Of a stretch of DNA of 64,000 bases, positions 45,350 to 58,990 are shown piece by piece. Position numbers and translations under genes: made by a program. The stretch is from Climacium dendroides (taxonomy: Eukaryota > Streptophyta > Bryopsida > Hypnales > Climaciaceae): positions 19,091,029-19,155,028 of the forward strand of contig OX467083.1 in the NCBI GenBank assembly GCA_950106755.1. Direction: 5' to 3'. The notes under the pieces were generated by a model that saw only the letters and a list, made by a program, of their open reading frames with translations, was not told the origin of the DNA and did no database searches. Numbering within the stretch: position 1 is the stretch's first letter; every line of letters starts with the position of its first letter.

Positions 45350-48300
45350 AAAGTAATGGTCTCTTAAGGACCTCTGCTATTTAGCCATCAAATCTGCAAG
45401 GGGAGATTGAATAATAAGTAAGCCATTTATAGAATTTCAGCAAAGAAATGGCAGTTCAATTACCAATAATGAAAAAAAATTCAAGAAATCAAACAAGTTC
45501 AATTTCTAGCAACAAAACAGATGGTGAGAGGATAACAAGAAATGAAGAGAGTTTAGAGTTACGTACCTGATTTGAAGAAAGTGTCGCAGTAGCAACTGGA
45601 ATCGGAAAGATCCCATACTGCAAATACCACCGAGACCTAGTTCAGCCAGTCCACCCTCAGGGTCGATCTACTACTGCAAGAATGGAAGATAGTAAAAATA
45701 GAGCCAAAAATTGAAAAGATAGAGAGCAAAACTAAAAATAGAGAGATCGCAACAACTTTCATATGCCGCTCTTTCTTGGCGCTACCCTAGCTTGTGAAGT
45801 TCATTAGAACCGGAATTTGTTTGTCATGTGCATTTTTAGTCGTAGCTGTATGAATCCATGAAACATGAGACGATGGCGGAGTCTCAGTACGCGTGATTGG
45901 TAGTAACGAGCTGTCAATGTGGAGAAGTTTGAAATTTAGTCAGTGTAGATGCATTCTTTTGTCATGCCGGAATCCTTGTCGCCATGATCTTTCGTCGGCT
46001 ACTAAACAAACCACAGCATGTTGCTATGGATCGAACGAAGTCTCTATAATGTCCGAGCGGGCAAAGCAGGGATTGCGATTTGAAATTTGCAACGGCGTGT
46101 TCGAGTGAGGCTGTCGACTACTTGCGGAGGTTGCACTCAAGGTGTCAATGCATTCAATTTCTGGGTTGTGAAGCCCTGACTCTGTCGGAGAATATTCACT
46201 GTAACGTCCAGTTTTGAGGATTGAGCTTCTTAGGATTGATCTGGACCTAACGCTCTAAGGTTTAGGGCCTACATACCTTTTCACTTCCGTCGCTCCAAGC
46301 CTCCGTCAGTCCGCCTTGAGGTTGACCTCGAGATTGTATGCTGTCTGCAAAGCTTTGCCTAGGTCTCCTATGGCGATCGATTGCTGTTTGAGTCGCAGCT
46401 CTGCCTGGATCGTCGTTTGATATCGATGGACAAACAAACAGTCAATCAAGTAGGGCCGCCTGAGCGTAGGAGAGCTGGAGAAGTGGAGAGGACTAGGGGA
46501 GTGTGATTCTTAATTTTGCAGCATAGGCCGCAGGCATGCATAAACACAATCCGGGGAACAAAAGTACATGAGGTTTGGAAATTGGAAGTCAGAACTTGAT
46601 TGACGGAGAGAAGATCACAGAGAGGATACTGAGCAAGTAGTGCGGGCCACAGAGAAGTCAAGGAAAACCCTAAAATCCTAAACCCTTAGAGAGTTAGAGT
46701 CTTAATGGTCATTCCACAACTGGAATGAAAAAAATAAAATTGAATTATTGTAATACAGGTCAAGTGGTGTTTAAATCATGCATTCATGTAGTGAGCTGTG
46801 AGTAGTGAGTACCCAATGTTCCAAACTCCCAAGTTCCAACACATATGCCTTATGCCCTTATTGATATGGTAGAATACTATGTAGTATAGTATTAAAAATG
46901 ACCTATAGAGTCCTAAACTAGTCGGCTAAAAATTGGATACATGGATCTTCAATCGGTAATTTTCCTACATGCTCCTTGGACAAACAGCAAAAAACTAACA
47001 TTCCATTTTTTTAACCGGTCCATTTCCTAAATTTTTTTTTCATTCGGAACCTCTGCCTAGACTTTGCAATTTCAATCGGAAATTCTCAAAATCAACCGGC
47101 TAGGTCGTAACTGTTTGCCGGTACTCCCCATTCATTGATCCATTCAACTACCCACCAAATCTTATCTATACATTGTTATAGTTGCAAAATAGTTGTAGAA
47201 TGAAGAGTAGGAGTATGGGAGTTGTAACAAAGTTCAAATTTAAAATGATTGTGAGCTATTTTCTATCCAATATTCATCACAATTATTGATGTGGACAAGT
47301 GTATGCTTTGTGGAAACCACCATGTTGATTTGCAATTGCAATAAATCTAAATCCAATTAAAAAATGATTGCAATTGTATAATGATGGTGGTTTTCACAAT
47401 TGTGTGTTATCAATAGTTCCATATCAATTGTCAAAGTACCATTAGGTTGGACATACAAGACTTGTAAGTTTTTTACTCTTATGTAATGAATTCTACTATT
47501 AGAATTTTAAGATTTCTAAAAATCTAAAAAATTTTAAACCCGGTACTTCTCTAGTGATTACTTTAGAAACCATATGAGACCTACTATAGAGTACAATTTT
47601 AAATGTTAGAGCTAATAATTTAAAAATATTCAAGTTACTATAATATCATTTTTTGAAGCATATATATTACAACGACTATACAATACATTGTAATGATCCA
47701 TGGTACATAATCTGTAAATCTACACAAGGGATATTTAAAAAAAGACAAAAGGAACCTTCATAAAGAGCTTCTATTTTCCATCTATAAATAGACAAAATAA
47801 TAAGTGACATCTCATTTTGGATTGTTATCTATTTGTTCACTTCAACTCACATTGGTGGTGAGGAGTCCTTAAAGAATCATTGTAGTCATTTAAAAAGGCA
47901 AGGTGTAATTGTTGGAGTATCTAATATAATAGTACCTATGGAGTTTTCAGTTTCTATGGGTTTTTTTTCTATTGTACAATGATGATTCATTTGTATAATT
48001 CATTTGTATGAATTGTTTGATATATGATGTTTGTGTATGGATTGTATTCAATAGTAGTTAGGGTGTACATGTTGTATTGATCAACCTTTAAACTACATAT
48101 AAATTTTTGAATTACAATAATGACATGTTTAAATGCCTCAAATTTTTGGTTTTTACTACCGTAGGGTGTAGGAAAGTGGGTAAAAAGAAGAAGCAAAAAA
48201 AAATATAGGGACACATCTATTGTGAAATAATAGCTAAATAACCCCCATAAAAAAAAGTTTCTATGCATGTATATATGAATTACAAGGTATAGTGAAATGA

Positions 48301-51300
48301 TTGGGATAACATGTCAAGTGGTTTAGAACCTAGTGTCTTCAAAGTTGCCATGACTTGCCTATTTTTTTTTCCAAATTGTTGTGGACACTTTCTAAAATTT
48401 TTATTCTTGACGTAAACCTTTGTGCCCGACTTTTCCTCCCTAGAAGTGCTTTTTGCATTGTAATTTTTTTTTCCAACATTTGAAATTTAGTATCGTAAAA
48501 GATATTTCTAGACTCTACCTTTTGAGAAAATTCCACCCCTAAATACCCTTCAAAATGAAAGCTATGACTTGTCCAAAAAATCTATAATTTAAAAATAGAA
48601 TAATTAGTCCTTTGTCAGTTAATATTTGGAGAAGTTTGGAATTGTTATGAAGGTAGGTAGTCAGCACTTGTATACCTGTATTTTGAGCGTATAGTGAGGC
48701 AGAGGTTTTACACCCCCACCCACTCATCCATCCAATTAAATTTTTTTTAATTCGCCAACCCAACCTCCAACTCAACCCAAACCCTAAATATCTCCCCCAC
48801 CTCTAATTTGTAATTTCAAATTGACACAAGGTTCTACAATTGATATGGGATTTTAGTGTGTATATGTATATGTCTTTTGTTCTTGTACTCATATCCATAT
48901 TTATATCCGTGTCTATTTTCTATACTTATATCTATCTTCTGTATCCGTATCTATAGTTGTAGTCGTATCCATATCCGTATCTATCCTCTGTACATATATC
49001 CGTATTTGTCTTTTGAATTCATATTTGTATCTATTTTTGTATATGTATTTGTACCCCATATCAACGGCTTGGAGATTGGTTTTATTTATTTTTCTATGAA
49101 AAAATCTATAGTCTGAAATTATTTAAATAAAAAATGAGGGGAAGGGACAAGGGTGTGAGGGTGCATCTTTTCACTAGATAGTCATGGTCTCAAAAAATCT
49201 TTTTTCAAAAATACAATTTAGAATTGCTTTGTAAATTCAATTTTCAACATTTTTTAAGAACTAGAAACATTAGTTGCAAATCTCTTACTACATTTTGAAA
49301 CTGAGGGTTGACAATTCTTAATTCAACATTTTAATTAACCTCTAAAGGACCATGTGTTCAAATTTTGAACAATGAATGAATTCAAACATGTCCTTAGAGT
49401 AAATAATCTTTGATTTTTCATCCATATAAATATTTGCAAACTATTGTATTAATTTTGCAACACTTCTAGGGTATAGATTTCTATAACTTACCTTTTCATA
49501 TCATCAACAGTTCAATGGATAGAAGTATATTGAACCTTAAAAACTAATGTTTTTTCAATTCAAAAAATGACCCTTTACTAATGGCTTCAATAAATAAGTA
49601 AAATAAAATATTGGAAAATATCATAATTAGGACTTAACATTTTGAACTCAAGGAAAAAAATCTTGTAAAAATTATAAAATTTTAATCTATAGTCAATTTT
49701 AAAGCAAATTTTCAATTATTATTTTCAAGTTTTATTGAAAAATGTTGATTAGTGCAACAACTGTTTGATCATATGGATTTGATGTATGGATTGTATTTTA
49801 CAATTTTTATTTGAAAGCTTAGAGAGGGCATTGTGTGGATTTGAAGGTATGGGTACAATTATTCAATTATGTTGAAGAAATTAATTATTTATAAAAATCA
49901 TTAGTTCCAAAATAGCCCTCATATACCATGCTAGTGAAAACTTATGTATACTAAAGCCATTGTTTATTATGATGTCTTAGAATTTTTTTATAAATAATAC
50001 ATGGTTCAACATAAGAGTTTAGAATAAACAATGCTGAGTATACCTATGTACATACATGGGTCTCTAATACTTGATGCTCAATTATGATCAATTAAGAAGG
50101 GTATCATGAACTCCAAGAAGATTTGTTACACTTACGTTGTCTTTGCTTGGTATTATCTTTTTTTTGAATTACGTGCTATTGTATTTTCCTCATTTGGATT
50201 TACAACATCCACCTTGTTACATATTTGCTTGTTTCCAAGTTCAAATTAAGCAAGAGCAACTTTTGTGTTCTACTACATTTTCATGTAGGTTTAGGGCTTT
50301 CCCATATCTCAATTTTTTTATGTTTTTCTCATTTAGGGTTTATGTATATGGTTTTCTTGCATATTTGTTTGATTTGTGCATTTTGTATAGGATTTACATT
50401 GTGATAGAGGTTTACAATGGTGGAGTTGACTTAGTGAACTTGAACAAAGAATACTTTGGTAATCCAATAGGATTGGAGTGTACTTTAGGATTTTCCGGGT
50501 TCACAAAGAATAGGGCATGTAGTTTTCTATCTAGGCTTTAGATTTTTGAAGAGCTCAAAACTTCTATGAACTTAGAGGTTTCTATTTAGAAATGGAAGTA
50601 ACTATTGGAGAGTATATAAGGGGGGCACTTCATTGGGTCGACATTGCTTTGTGAAACATCAAAGGTTAGGGTTGGATCGACCATGATTTCATAGCTAACC
50701 AAGTTGCTTCAAGTAGAACTTTGAGCTACTTATTGAAGAACATGCCATTTATGACATAGATCAACCCTTGAATTGTCAAGGCAATACTTAGAGACTTCAA
50801 TCAGGTGGAGATATGAATTCTTTGTGATGCGTCGCTTGGTTCAAGGTAGAAGATCAAGTTGGCAAGGATGACATCCTAGACAATAGACACAAATGTGGGT
50901 CATTCAAGAAGCTTGAAGTTAGGAGTAGGAATTATATTTCTGTGCAAAGAGTTTTTTCTTTAATTGTGTTTTTTTATGATAGGACATCTATGTTGGACCA
51001 TCTTGTGACTTGGACAATTCTTGCAATGGTGGTGTACAATTTTGAGTTTTATCAATGCAAGGAATACACAGTAGAGTTCATTGGTCACTTTTTTTTATGA
51101 ATGAAATGTTAATCTTTCAGCATTGTCTATATTTTCATGATGCAATCTAAATTTAAGGTTGATAGATGTGGAAATTTAGTTTCTTCATACTCTAAGATTT
51201 TACATCTTGTAGCATTGCAAAGCACTTGTTTTTGCAAGTGTTGTAGTATGGTTTCTTCATTTTTGTTTCATTTTATCTTGATTGCCTTAGTATGCTATTT

Positions 51301-51799
51301 GTTGAAGTTATAGTTGTACTCACTGTGAATTAGATGTAGTTTATTTTTCTCAATAAACCCCCAAGGTTATAAGTAATGCCTTAGTTTGTGCTTGTGTTGC
51401 TTAGTTGAAATTCAATGCATTCTTGTTAGTTAACTTGTATGCATAATTGTATACATGTTTTGGGTGAAAAAAATAAGTTCAATTGTTTAAAGTATAAAAG
51501 TTATTGTTAATCCAATTTATTTTTATTTATTTAAATAACCTATATCCCTTGTTTATTAGTGAATTTTTGAAAATTATACTAGGGATATTGGGGTAATTTC
51601 ACTTGAACCAAACAATAGGTCCCATATATATATAAAGGAAATAAAATTAATTTTAGAAAACTACTATGGTGATATTTTGGATTCAAGGTTAATAGCATTA
51701 TAATCCTGTACATTTCAATAGATATGACATTAGAGGTCTTACAATGGTTGGGTAGTAATTGATTCTTTTTATTCATTGCAGGAGATAGTGATCTATGTA
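45350..51799. other. Non-genic, transposon-derived AT-rich DNA
   Basis: 45350-46700 is moderately GC-richer and may be the 5' part of the hAT element or a host gene remnant. A short AACCCTAAAATCCTAAACCC stretch is at 46668. A block at about 47010-47100 repeats 42360-42500 in direct orientation. From 47150 on I see no gene, RNA or complete element besides the minisatellite at 48850. Confidence 0.35.
48850..49060. repeat. Degenerate CCGTATCTATATC minisatellite
   Basis: A 210-bp run of (C/T)GTAT(C/T)(C/T)ATAT-type units, the same kind as at 15107-15215 but longer. By chance it opens a Tyr/Ile/Cys-rich frame that is not a gene. Confidence 0.7.
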
Positions 51800-52410
51800 T
51801 TAAAACCTCTCTAAAGCAATACTTTTTAAAGTAATATTACCTCTTTTGAGGTAATATTGATTGTTGGTCCCAACTTAGGCTACATACAAATGTCATTAAT
51901 GCAAATGACCTTCCTTAATGTAATAACCTCTTTAATGTAATATAATTGGTCCCATGAAGGTTGTAGCACCAATTATCAACCATGCCCAATACCAAATTTG
52001 TAGGATGTACTATTTCCAACCTTATGTTGGAACTTGAGCTTAGAATGTTTTTTTTTTTTGTCTTTTTCAAGGTCGAGACTAATAAGGTTATGACACATGT
52101 CCCAAAGTAGTAGGCAAGAAAGTAGGAAGTAGTGAGTGGGGAAGTAGTACTTGAATGTTCAAAATTGGAAGACAACTTTTGGTGAAGTGCACTTTTTGGC
52201 TCCCAAAATTCACAATAATTTCAATTTTCGGAATAAAATTCTGAAAAAAATTGCAATCTCCATATTTTCTATCTTCCTACATGAAAAAAAGATTTCCACC
52301 ACCTCATACTGCTCACCATCTGCTCCAAAATTGCTTAAATGATGGAGGCTACTAGTGCCTCCATCTTAATCAACCATTCCCAGCCCTATTACTTTAGAGA
52401 GGTTCTCCTG
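51800..52410. mobile_element. Emigrant/pogo-like non-autonomous element
   Basis: The right end, read outward, is CAGGAGAACCTCTCTAAAGTAATA followed by TA. The left end is TTAAAACCTCTCTAAAGCAATA preceded by TA. This resembles the CAGTAAAACCTCTATAAATTAATA end known for Emigrant/Lemi-type pogo elements. Inside the left end a perfect AATATTACCTC/GAGGTAATATT hairpin and more CCTCTTTAA(A/T)GTAAT copies act as subterminal repeats. No transposase is encoded in about 611 bp. Confidence 0.65.
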
Positions 52411-53596
52411 TACCTTATTTTAGGTTGGCGTGTTAAGGTTGGCGTAACTTAAAAGACTGGCTATCTTCTGCAAGTACAAACTTGCGTATTTGCAAGGTCT
52501 GCCTACGGATGTAGGGTGTGTGATTGGCCATGGAATTCCCTTTTAAATCCTGCGACTGCATCACCGCAACTTAAAGAGTTTGTTTCCTCTCGTTTAACTT
52601 ACCACATTACTCTTCGAAGAACATAATGTATTCAATGCATTTCTAAGTCAACACATCAGTTGATGCTGGAGCGTGTAGTAAATGTGAAGCTATCCTCAAA
52701 GGCCCAGTCCATGTTGTCAAAGATGAGTCGGCTTCTTCTCTTGTGAGTGACCAACTTGTAAAACTTGTCATCGGATGATTAAACATTGAGTACAAATTAT
52801 AGTGCTTCAGCTGCAGAACGACTAACAGGCCACAAAACTTCCAGGTGGACAGACGAGAAAAATCTCAGAACCAGCCCCCCTTTGAAGTTGGACCAACTGC
52901 AAATTGTCACCTTGGGAGATGAATGCAAAAACATCTGTCCTTGCTTTTTGTGTGGTTTGAGAATTCCCCCGTCGGCCTCAATGCCGAGGTGCAAAACAGC
53001 AGTGCGTCCCTTGGGGTCTGATTTGGAGTCACAGACCCCCAACCTTGAATTCATGTTCTCTAAAACAATAACTTAGTCCCTAGGACCTGCAAAATCAGAA
53101 AATGGGGCCTCCCCATGAACAGTGCTTAAAATAAGGAGGCCCTGGTGAATATAGGCCTCGGGTCTATCATCTCACAAGCGTGCAGTTTGAAACTTCTTGT
53201 GATGTCACGTGCACATTTCATCCATTCCAGAAAAATGATTGCCAGTCATAACTCAACGACAACGCTGGTCTACACTCTCTCAACCAAGAAAAAAATACCA
53301 GAATTCCTGATTCTGAAACCGATCCAAGAAAATAAAAATGAAATGGAGAATCCTGTGCAGTCGTCTTCTATTCCCTTTTAATACATCTTCTGTGCAACCT
53401 CTTCTTGCATTCCACTGCAACCAGCACTATAATCTTTGGAAAGAAAGTGGTTCACGACGTTAACCTCGTTTCATCCGATGTGAATGATAAGTGTAGAAAA
53501 TGGCAATATTGAAAAGGACGTAGAAACAAAACTTAAACCACAGTCTGGACGGCAGTACCAATATGAAGATCACGGCATACCGAGCTCCATTCATCA
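52411..53596. other. 3' flank of the PsbP-domain gene; possible unknown minus-strand exon
   Basis: A minus-strand ATG frame at 53054-52797 reads MNSRLGVCDSKSD, RTAVLHLGIEADGGI and KPHKKQGQMFLHSSPK, 85 residues. A second minus segment at about 52740-52665 reads LIFDNMDWAFEDSF and TTRSSIN with a stop. They could be parts of a small gene or chance frames downstream of the PsbP-domain gene. I recognise no family, so I do not call a gene. Confidence 0.25.
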
Positions 53597-55996
53597 CTAA
53601 ACGAATTTGAACGAGGAGATCACCTGCGCAGCCAAGGACAGCGAGAATGCACAAATAAGAATCCAACTGGAAACGTAGCTATTTATTAAAAAAACCAGTT
53701 TCAGTCGTTTGAAATGCATATACCTTATCAACATTTGATTTATACTTTGATGCGTCCTCCTCGAAATACTGGCCGGTGACAGTATAAAGTCTGTTAATCC
53801 ATCCATTGCTTGCAATTCCGACAACGGAGACGAGGTGTCGCTGCTTCTCTCCTACTCCCTGTATTGTATACTCCACATAATATTTACCTGACATCCACAA
53901 AGGTTATTTTATGACAACATCAGCTAACTCGGTTCCATCTACACACACTAAGCGCTGGGGTGTGGTGCCAATTCTAACACCCAGAATTTTAAAAGCAAAA
54001 CAGTTTTGCTGCAAAACGGGTCAAGTAAGCTCATACCTCCTTTCGCTCGACAGTCTACAAGCCTAGCTTTCTGGCCCGGGGGTCTCTGCCAGCTCCTGTC
54101 CAGACTGTTCACCTGCATACATCGCACCCAGTTCTGAAGGTCCGGATCATAGTTACCGGCTAGAACTGGACCTGCTACAACATTTAAATTGAAAGTTTTA
54201 CAACTTGTGGTGATCAGAATGCACTCCTAACACCAGCAAAGGAACATACTTGAATGATCTCAATCAGAACACAAGACAAGTAATAATTTCCATGCGTAAG
54301 AACTAATAGAGAAGAACTCTAAATAGAAAACCCTGACTCGAGTTCTGTACCAAATTTTCGGCGAAATTGTCCGCTGAGCCAAAGGACCCTAGGGCTGTGA
54401 AATCAGCGCCAAGTCCAGTTATGACCACATTGACTGCCAATCAAAACCAGATGCACTTGGTCAGGATCCTCAACAACCGAAATAGTAAACCATAGGAAAA
54501 TCATACAATTCAATAAAAAAAAACCCATAGGAAACCATTCAACCCAAAGGCTTCGTATGCTGGTCTACTTCCAAAGCCACGTACCATTTGTGGGACCGCC
54601 ATCTGCAGGATAGAAAGCTGTAACTTTCCTTTGCCCCGACGTTATCCCTTCGCCTCTGTTCCAATCTGCATTTTGTAATTATAAGTGCAGGTGATGAGAT
54701 GACACTCCAACAAGCGTGCCAATTATTCATGTATGAATTTTCACGAGCAGGAAACTCAGTCCCTAAAGGCACTCTGAAAAACCCAGTCGAGCCGGTTACA
54801 ATTAGAAGGTTTGCGTTAGAAACCTGCCTTAAAATGGCATTACAGACAGATGGGATTAACGCAGGTAGTTTCTAGAATGCCTTTTCAGATCAGAAGAGCA
54901 TTGCACAATGTTGAGACAATCTTTACCTTGTGGCACCATCAACATATATTTATCTGTTTTATCCTCGAAAAGTGTATACTCAGCTGCTGCGTCTGCTTTG
55001 AACATTCCAACATCACTATCTCAAATCTGTGATCATAATTTCTGCAACCTAAGCACTCAGATCCAACGAGAAGTAACTTTCTGAAATACCACACTCTGAT
55101 TCATGATGCTACACTCAAATGCACTGACGAACTGGGAAGGAACAAGGTGATTTCAAGAAACACAATAACAACCTGTCTCTGTAGCTGACAAGGCAGGAAG
55201 GGCAAAGGTCAAGGACATTGCCAGCAAAGCTTGACCGATAACCTCTCGTCTCTGCAGTGCTTCCCTATTTTCTTGGGCACACCTGCTATTACAACCCACA
55301 ATTTTAGTTCACAGCAATTCAATTCTCAAATTGTCCTACAACTCAGACAATTGACATGCCAACAAGAAACTAATTCGAAGCTGATGTTCCATGTCACCGC
55401 CTCTCCCCAAATAAGGAAAATTCTCGAACAAGATGCCACAAATTGGGGACTTAATGAAGGAAAATTCTGCTTTGGTATTCCGTAGAAGAAATTACTGATT
55501 CAAGGAGGCCATAACAGAATTTTCATGATAAACCCTCAAACATAACTTTGTCGGCTAACGAGTGTTTCTCCACAGCCATCCACTGACGTATCCATCATCT
55601 TAATAGAAGAGAGTTACATCTCACGTGTGCTTACTCTGTATACTGCTCGCAACGCACTGCTGCGCTGCTGCTATTACTCTGACGACCATTTCTCCCTGCG
55701 AAATTCCACACAACTCAACAATCAAAACATTTTCCAAACCATCCAGTCGGGAATTTTAAAAGCCTTGTCAACCTTTCTTTGGTAACAAGGACACAATCCC
55801 ACGTTTGGCCTACAATGTAAACGACGATACCATTTAACACACGATACATTCAGCAGGGCCAATTCAAGAGAAGTCTGTGCATGCCTCTCATAGAGATTGA
55901 GGAACCATAAAATTGTTTGGAAGACGACCCATTTCGCCAATGAACTGAAGCAGACAGAGATAAGGGGCACGCGGTGCCCGCAGCGATGGCGTCCAT
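53597..55996 (-). CDS. PsbP-domain protein of the thylakoid lumen, PPD4-like (nine exons, 261 aa)
   Basis: Predicted exons: 55996-55906, 55695-55635, 55282-55173, 55019-54927, 54665-54585, 54433-54351, 54112-54037, 53887-53724 and 53623-53597; phases close over 786 nt. Residues 1-50 are a Ser/Ala/Arg-rich chloroplast transit peptide (MDAIAAGTACPLSLSAS). Residues 61-84 are a twin-arginine lumen signal (QRREVIGQALLAMSLTFALP, then ALSA). The PsbP fold follows: VGMFKADAAAEYTLF, GGPTNVNVVITGLGADFT, GSFGSADNFAENLVNSLDRS, WQRPPG, KYYVEYTIQ, SNGWINRLYTVTGQYFEE and the end VISSFKFV. PsbP-domain proteins assist photosystems in the lumen; most PPDs lack the oxygen-evolving role of PsbP itself. The PPD4 assignment rests on the NRLYTVTGQ and SFKF(V/I) motifs and a length near 260. 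The first donor (TATG/GTTCCT) is weak and was chosen by phase, so the first 30 residues are least sure. Confidence 0.87.
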
Positions 55997-57171
55997 GGAG
56001 CCTCCTTCGCCAGCCACTCCTCAGCAAACTCTCTGAATTTTGGAGCTTCACACAACAAAATGCCTTCAATTGAAATCAGAATTGATTCCACAACCTGCCT
56101 TCGGTTAAATTGGAGAGCTCAAGCTTGTGCAATTTTCAAGGCCAGACGTTTAGGCACCGAAGAATGTCGAGGTTACAATGCAAGTCGACACGACGAAACC
56201 CTGCAAATTTCTGGTGCAAACTTGGCAGTCTTGATTGGGAGAGTCGTAGTAGCTGGATGCTTACAAAGGTGGCACCTGGATGAGATGTGAAGGATGAAGA
56301 TAAGGGAGTCCACAGAAAAGTGAATGACAGAGAATCGAATGAGGAACCTGATCCTCATCCATCCGCGCATCCCGTTGATTTTTGAATTTCTGTGGGATGG
56401 CGTGATTTCTACTTTGGAGACTGCTCCATCGTAGCAGTATGTTATTGTCCAGTTCTAGCGTGTTTCTTTGCTTTCAGAACATCTTTGATTAAAAAACTTT
56501 GATTGAAAAGAAAAAGGAACTTGCGCTGGTGAGATGTAAATGACCGCTTTAATTAAAAAAATTAAAAACCCTCCCAACAATCCCCAAATCCCGTGGAACA
56601 ATATTCCATCCTCTGGTGAGGTCTCAGAGTGTCGTTTACAAGAGGAAATCTCTGAGTTACGGGGTGTTCAAGTGCTTGACTACGGATACGGTTTCTAGAA
56701 ATACGACGTACTTGAATTTCATGATAAAAGTCAGCGACATTCGATTTAATACCGTGCCCAGTGAAGCGTTTAAGTGCATCGACTGATCATTCATGCAAAA
56801 TTTGTTGACTCAAATTTGAATGTCCAGGGAAAGTCGATGTTCCTGAAAAATATTTCGTATATACCAAAATTTGTTGACAAAAGAATGCAGATTGAGTGGC
56901 TTTGTTTTAGAGTCTCCAGAGAGTTCTTGAAAACTTGGCTGGCTACACCAGAGCTAAGCTTAGTCCACTAGAAAATGAAGTAGCCCATAACTGTGGTAGC
57001 TATCAGAAAATCTACCATATTAGCAGTAGCTGAAAGGAAGTAACTTTAGCCATGAGAAACAATCTTCAATACTTCAATGGATTCGTGGGATGCCATTGAA
57101 AATGTACAGCTGGAAGCAAAAAAGGGGAATATAGACAGACGGTGTTTTGGGAGATTTGTTTTTTCGGTTGC
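55997..57171. other. Spacer between PsbP-domain and PRA1 genes
   Basis: Holds the promoter and leader of the PsbP-domain gene and the 3' end of the PRA1 gene, both on the minus strand. No further gene or RNA is seen. Confidence 0.45.
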
Positions 57172-58990
57172 CTAAGAATCTTTGTAGCCTCTCAAAGCAG
57201 CACGAAACCCTTCTTGAAATTGGCTAAGGCGAGATTTTACATTCGGGGTACGAAAACTTGCATGGAGCATTGGCACTGCAGGTAAACAGGGGACAATATC
57301 AACACAAGTAGGAACAGTCCGTACTAATCTAAATCAAAATGAAAATCCTGATTCTACTCTTTCTAAGTGCAGTGAATAAGCAGAAAAGAAAACTTACATG
57401 CCAAAGCAACTATGGAAGCGCCACAAATAGTAACAACGGCAGAGGATTTCCACCACAGCAGGGCGCCCACTGCTCACAAGCACAGGTATCAGTAGCCAGT
57501 GGAAAGTGCACTCTGTCAAAATATACCATAAAACGTCCTGAATCAAGAAATCGAGTAGGATTTACACTAAGATTCCTGTTTAGACTATTAATTCACAACA
57601 CCGAGGGCTGGCTCTTCATACCAGAAGCTAAAGCACCCACGCAGATACGACGTTCTTGACCACAAATGTAGATAGCGCGTTTCCGGGGTCGACCTTGAGG
57701 TTGCTTGCTGTGCAAACCTCTACAAATTAGTTACTGGCAATAAGGTCCATAAGTAGAGCCACATCAACATAAGCGAGAGAACATTGGTTGCTTGATATTA
57801 TGAAGATCTTCATGCATTCTAGATACATTAGAACTCATTTAGTTATACGTCATTCTTCCTAAAGCTTTAAGAACAGACAGTAATAGCAATTGTGACGACG
57901 AAGAGGGAGAAGGATATAGGGGAAACTCACGTCACTGTTGCCTGTGGTTTGGGAGCCTGAAGTTTGCGTCCGAGTGAAGGAGAAATCTGGCGAATTGCTC
58001 TCATCAGCTTTTGGTTCAGTGTCATTGCGAAACTGGAGAAATCACCAACCATACCCAATGCGGGAGGCCAAATATTAGTAGGGCGTACTATGAACAAGGA
58101 GGAGCACAACCACCCTGGCTATTTAATAACACTCGGGATAAGAGATAGTTCTGACTAGTCACTAGAAGAAAATTCAACAATTGGTAGGGTTTAAGGTGGC
58201 TAAGTTTTCTAAAATATCTCTACCGAAGCGTTTCTCAACTAGAGTCAACAAAAAAAAAAACTGTGAAAATTTTGATTGTGAAATCTATTTCGAAAGAGAC
58301 ATTCAACTTCGCAAACAAAACTACTTTCATCCAATTGATCTATGAAACTCACAAAAACAGGATAAAACAAACCCGATTACCTATCATTGAGACACGCAAC
58401 GCTGAGACCTGTCAAAGTAACAGCCCCCAACGCCAACGGATTTCGCACAAAGGCAATCACTGGAAACAGAATCCGTTAATAAAATCATATAAAACGAACG
58501 TACATACTTCCATATTCGACAAAACATATGCCAGATTCATTAAAGAGAAACCTAAAAAACGATTCAACTCACACCAACATGGAAAAGAACTCACCAAATA
58601 CTGAACCCATTAGGATAAGATAGTTTGTGCGGTAACTGCGACAAAACAAGAACCTCTTCAGCGCACATTACACTTCATCACCACGATTGCACTAGTACTT
58701 ATTATAAACATTGCATTGAGTCTCTGGATCACCTACAAAATCCATGAATATTATTGTTTAGGGTATTGAGAAATAGGGTTTAAGATACATTACGAGGATC
58801 TACGGGGATTAGAGCAAGGTGAACAAACTCACTAATAAACGTTGCATTGAAGGCGCCCTTCCCACTTGGAATCGTTCTTAGGGACACTGAAATTGCCAAA
58901 GAATTCTCCAAGTGGCCGTGGAGGGATCGACCAGTCGACCTCCTTGAGTGCGTCCATGAGATCCTCGAGTGTCACATCATTCCAATCCAT
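57172..58990 (-). CDS. PRA1 family protein, A subfamily (seven exons, 213 aa)
   Basis: Predicted exons: 58990-58833, 58635-58595, 58459-58381, 58032-57931, 57707-57622, 57469-57398 and 57275-57172; phases close over 642 nt. The start MDWNDVTLEDLMDALKEVDW, PPRPLGEFF and RLQCNVYYYRTNYLI are the A-subfamily signature. Two hydrophobic stretches (LILMGSVFGVIAFV; LALGAVTLTGLSVACL) are followed by LNDSFAMTLNQKLMRAIRQ, GRPRKRAIYICG, a second hydrophobic region from exon 6 and the C-terminal LHASFRTPNVKSRL. PRA1 (prenylated Rab acceptor) proteins are small tetra-spanning membrane proteins of the ER, Golgi and endosomes that help place Rab GTPases in vesicle traffic. Length matches the usual 200-215. 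The exon 6 acceptor (GTGAGCAG) was chosen by phase and a stop-free path and is the weakest junction. The family call is firm. Confidence 0.88.

Noticed and set aside
42330..47110. LTR retrotransposon reading of the direct repeats around the hAT gene
   Set aside because: No gag-pol motifs, primer-binding site or TG..CA ends were found, and the enclosed protein is hAT-type.
48856..49116. An 86-residue hydrophobic frame rich in Tyr, Ile and Cys
   Set aside because: It is the translation of a degenerate minisatellite, not a membrane protein.
54120..54180. A possible exon reading GPVLAGNYDPDLQNWV upstream of the WQRPPG exon of the PsbP-domain gene
   Set aside because: Direct joining of FAENL to VNSLDRSWQRPPG keeps phase and restores the family's sequence, so this segment is intronic.
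58963..58990. A suspected frameshift in the first codons of the PRA1 gene
   Set aside because: Rechecking the bases through the opposite-strand translation showed TGG AAT GAT intact; there is no extra base and the ATG at 58990 is in frame.
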